Shown piece by piece: positions 50,612 through 52,600 of a DNA stretch of 52,600 bases; position 1 is the stretch's first letter; each line of letters begins with the position of its first letter. Source of the stretch: an uncultured Clostridia bacterium (GTDB taxonomy: Bacteria; Bacillota; Clostridia; Christensenellales; Borkfalkiaceae); assembly GCA_947570625.1 (NCBI GenBank), contig CANOUP010000012.1, forward strand, positions 1 to 52,600, in the 5' to 3' direction. The position numbers were made by a program, and so were the translations under genes. Under the pieces are notes generated by a model, which searched no databases, was not told the DNA's origin, and worked only from the letters and a program-made list of their open reading frames with translations.

Positions 50612-51130
50612 TTATTTGGATTTTATAAGCTCGCCGTTTCTGTCGAACACATAGTGCGCCTCGCCGAAAAAGCTTATAAATCCCGCAAACACGTAATCTA
50701 TGTCCTTGCCGTATTTTTTTACGGCTTTTTTTGCGTTTTCGACGCTCGGTTCGAGATTGAACACTCCCGAATAAAAGTCGATGCAGTCGCCGTTCCCGTC
50801 GAAAAATTCTATATCGAATGCATGGTCCATAACGGTATAAAGCTTCTTGATGAAGTTTTCAAGCCCCTTTTCTCCCATTCTGTCCCATACTCCGTCTTCC
50901 TCGGAATAATCGTCGTCAACGTAATCCCAGAAGCGCATCGTCCTGTCTCCGCCGTCAAGCCTTACGGCAATAGTCTTATCCGTCTTTACGGACTTGACGT
51001 ATACGAAAACGGGCTCGGGATATTTGAAGTCGGGGCAGGAAAGAGAAAGTCTTTCATCCTCGCTGAGCCCGGCAATCAGAAGCTTTTTGTATTTTTCCTC
51101 CGCTTCCAGAATTTCGCTTATGTTATGCAT
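50612..51130 (-). CDS. Hypothetical acidic protein
   Basis: 172 residues from the ATG at 51130, with GGGAG upstream inside tilS; it overlaps the tilS end by 8 nt. Acidic, soluble, rich in Asp, Tyr and Phe; no Cys-motif or membrane segment. The C-terminal half alternates predicted helix and strand (NAKKAVKKYGKDIDYVFAGF). I do not recognise it. Tight coupling to tilS and to the next gene suggests a real, expressed protein. Confidence 0.7.
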   Translation of the reverse strand: MHNISEILEAEEKYKKLLIAGLSEDERLSLSCPDFKYPEPVFVYVKSVKTDKTIAVRLDGGDRTMRFWDYVDDDYSEEDGVWDRMGEKGLENFIKKLYTVMDHAFDIEFFDGNGDCIDFYSGVFNLEPSVENAKKAVKKYGKDIDYVFAGFISFFGEAHYVFDRNGELIKSK

Positions 51131-52415
51131 TTGTTTTATCTCCCGTTTGTTTATCGCTTCGCGCGCATACCGCATATACGGTTTGGCGCGTTTCGTCCGT
51201 CACCTTTATTTTATCCGAAATTTCATAACCGCATACGGCGAGAATTTCGCCGCCGTCCGCAATCAGCGGAATCCCGCCCCGCAGACGGAGAGGAATTTTT
51301 TTGTCCGTGAACCAGTCGCCCAAATTTTTAGTGCCCCCGCCGTACTTGGTGAATCTGTCGCCCGCACGCATTGTCCTTACGACTGCGGACTGCGGTATCT
51401 TGCCGTAATCGAATTTAAGCGCCCTGCCTTCGGGCGGGTTTTTTGAAAACGTAATTACGTATTCCCCGAACGCTCCGCCGAACGAGCGGAAGGGAATTTC
51501 GTCCGCAATTGCGCCGCCGTCCTCGGTTATTACTATTCTACCTTTTTCACTGTAAGCCGTCAACCCAAGAAAACCGAATTTTTTACCGTTTTCGGCAAAT
51601 TGAAGTTCGTACAGTCTTTCCGCCGTTGCCGACGTGTAATCTTTTCTGCCGAAAATATCCTTGACGGCTTTGACCGCCGTACGCCTGAATATTACTTTCT
51701 CTTTGCAGAAGTTCAGCGCGACGGCTCCGTTTTCGTGAACAATAAGACCGCGTTCGCGTATGATTGAGTCGAAATACTCCTCGTCCTCGCCTGCAAGACG
51801 GGAAAAGCGGTAAACGGCTTTCGACGCGCCGGGCACGGCTTTTTCAAGCTCGGGCAGGACGTTATGTCTTATCATATTGCGCGTATAATCGTCGGTAAAG
51901 TTTGTTTCGTCCTCGACGTAAGGAATACCGTTGGCGCGGACATATTCGGCTATCTGCGCGCGGGTACAGCCAATAAAAGGACGTATTATCTTACCGCCTT
52001 CGGTTATGCCAGTAAGCCCCGAAAGCGCGCTTCCGCGGGCGAGGTTGAAAAGGACGGTTTCCGCGTTGTCGTCGAGGTGATGCGCCGTAGCAACGCAGTC
52101 CGCCCCGCTCTTCTCCATAGCCTCGGCATAGCAGTCCAACCGCCATTGCCTTGCACTGCTTTCCGTGCGCCGTTCGTCCGTGTTCCACTCGAAACACATG
52201 AGGGGAACGCCGAGCTCCGCGCAGTACTGTTTAACAAACCTGCTGTCCCTGTCGGAAGTAACCCCGCGCATTCTGTGGTTACAGTTAAGCGCGCATACGG
52301 TTATCGAATATTCCAAGCAATGTTTATAAAGATAATGCACAAGCGCGGTCGAGTCCATTCCGCCCGAAACGGCGACGCAAATCTTCATTCCCGTATATTT
52401 AGTCAAATCCGTCAT
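51123..52415 (-). CDS. tilS: tRNA(Ile)-lysidine synthetase
   Basis: 430-residue PP-loop ATPase that changes C34 of the CAU-anticodon tRNA-Ile to lysidine. PP-loop SGGMDST at 17-23, NCNHRMRG, ATAHHLDDNAETVLFNLARG and NFTDDYTRNMIRHNVLPEL are all typical; a C-terminal substrate domain follows, ending near TKYGGGTKNLGDWFTDKKIP. No ribosome site; the ATG is six bases from the -10 box. Divergent from tRNA-fMet. Confidence 0.95.
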   Translation of the reverse strand: MTDLTKYTGMKICVAVSGGMDSTALVHYLYKHCLEYSITVCALNCNHRMRGVTSDRDSRFVKQYCAELGVPLMCFEWNTDERRTESSARQWRLDCYAEAMEKSGADCVATAHHLDDNAETVLFNLARGSALSGLTGITEGGKIIRPFIGCTRAQIAEYVRANGIPYVEDETNFTDDYTRNMIRHNVLPELEKAVPGASKAVYRFSRLAGEDEEYFDSIIRERGLIVHENGAVALNFCKEKVIFRRTAVKAVKDIFGRKDYTSATAERLYELQFAENGKKFGFLGLTAYSEKGRIVITEDGGAIADEIPFRSFGGAFGEYVITFSKNPPEGRALKFDYGKIPQSAVVRTMRAGDRFTKYGGGTKNLGDWFTDKKIPLRLRGGIPLIADGGEILAVCGYEISDKIKVTDETRQTVYAVCARSDKQTGDKTNA

Positions 52416-52421
52416 ATCAAA

Positions 52422-52450
52422 AGTATATCATACACTTCACTGCGTTGCAA
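52422..52450 (-). promoter_or_regulatory. tilS promoter, leaderless geometry
   Basis: Minus strand: -35 TTGCAA (52445-52450), 17-bp spacer, -10 TATACT (52422-52427), then six bases to the ATG at 52415. Confidence 0.8.
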
Positions 52451-52493
52451 GAGCAAATTAAAATAAAATTTATTATAATTACCTTAAAAACAG

Positions 52494-52522
52494 TTGACAA
52501 AATAAGTTTTATCTAATAGAAT
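52494..52522 (+). promoter_or_regulatory. tRNA-fMet promoter
   Basis: Plus strand: TTGACA (52494-52499), 17-bp spacer, TAGAAT (52517-52522). Start near 52529, about 21 nt before the mature tRNA. Confidence 0.8.
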
Positions 52523-52549
52523 AAGATAGCCTTGAACCGAGGCGGTTAT

Positions 52550-52600
<51 letters not shown>

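Overview
The window is a chromosomal segment of a Gram-positive, endospore-lineage anaerobe, most likely an uncultured gut member of class Clostridia (Bacillota). The evidence is spoIIE and spoIVA, a group-B-like [FeFe] hydrogenase, LL-diaminopimelate aminotransferase (DapL), type III glutamine synthetase, RNase J, Firmicutes-type GalT, and the clustered prmA-rsmE-mtaB and tilS/hpt genes. Placement below class is a guess. No IS element, prophage, CRISPR array or integrase was seen. It reads as core chromosome with a few unusual inserts.

Layout. (1) 1-447: 3' part of a WYL-domain regulator, with a two-way terminator. (2) 6822-527, minus: one operon mgtC-prmA-rsmE-mtaB-prsW-hinT-aldose epimerase, mostly RNA/ribosome modification with an intramembrane protease inserted. 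(3) 9367-6925, minus: [FeFe] hydrogenase and a thioredoxin-reductase-like flavoprotein lacking an NADPH motif. (4) 10757-9495: orphan Wzz-like protein, divergent from spoIIE (10859-13111). (5) 18404-13150, minus: dapF, pyrG, dapL, malQ. (6) 18485-21293, plus: ECF sigma factor, membrane-anchored probable anti-sigma, secreted VWA protein. (7) 26218-21334, minus: dinB-type polymerase, glnN and purA, each with its own promoter. (8) 36759-26278, minus: an 1848-residue acidic repeat protein, then RNase J, trmR, trhP, aroA. (9) 36994-38683: a 54-codon gene convergent with spoIVA. (10) 47999-38807, minus: nine-gene run SGNH hydrolase-panE-like-two alpha/beta hydrolases-ATP-grasp-HAD-galT-galK-galM. 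(11) 52415-48152, minus: tilS, two unknown genes, MIF homologue, hpt, DUF378. (12) initiator tRNA-Met at the right edge.

How genes work together. tRNA/rRNA modification and RNA decay are over-represented (mtaB, rsmE, prmA, tilS, trmR, trhP, RNase J). trmR and trhP together make (methoxy/hydroxy)uridine-34, and the downstream aroA feeds the chorismate/prephenate branch reported to supply the hydroxylation. The Leloir genes galM/K/T sit at the end of an esterase-rich operon, suggesting use of an acylated galactose-containing substrate. dapF and dapL serve meso-DAP and lysine synthesis.

Promoters read by eye are strikingly uniform: twelve of the thirteen -35/-10 pairs I list match well and all thirteen have exactly 17-bp spacers; -35 is often TTGCAA or TTGCGT. 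Four genes (tilS, dinB, dapF, ECF sigma), and possibly spoIIE, have their ATG only 6-7 nt after the -10 box with no Shine-Dalgarno, which predicts leaderless mRNAs. The giant repeat protein is the largest undescribed item.
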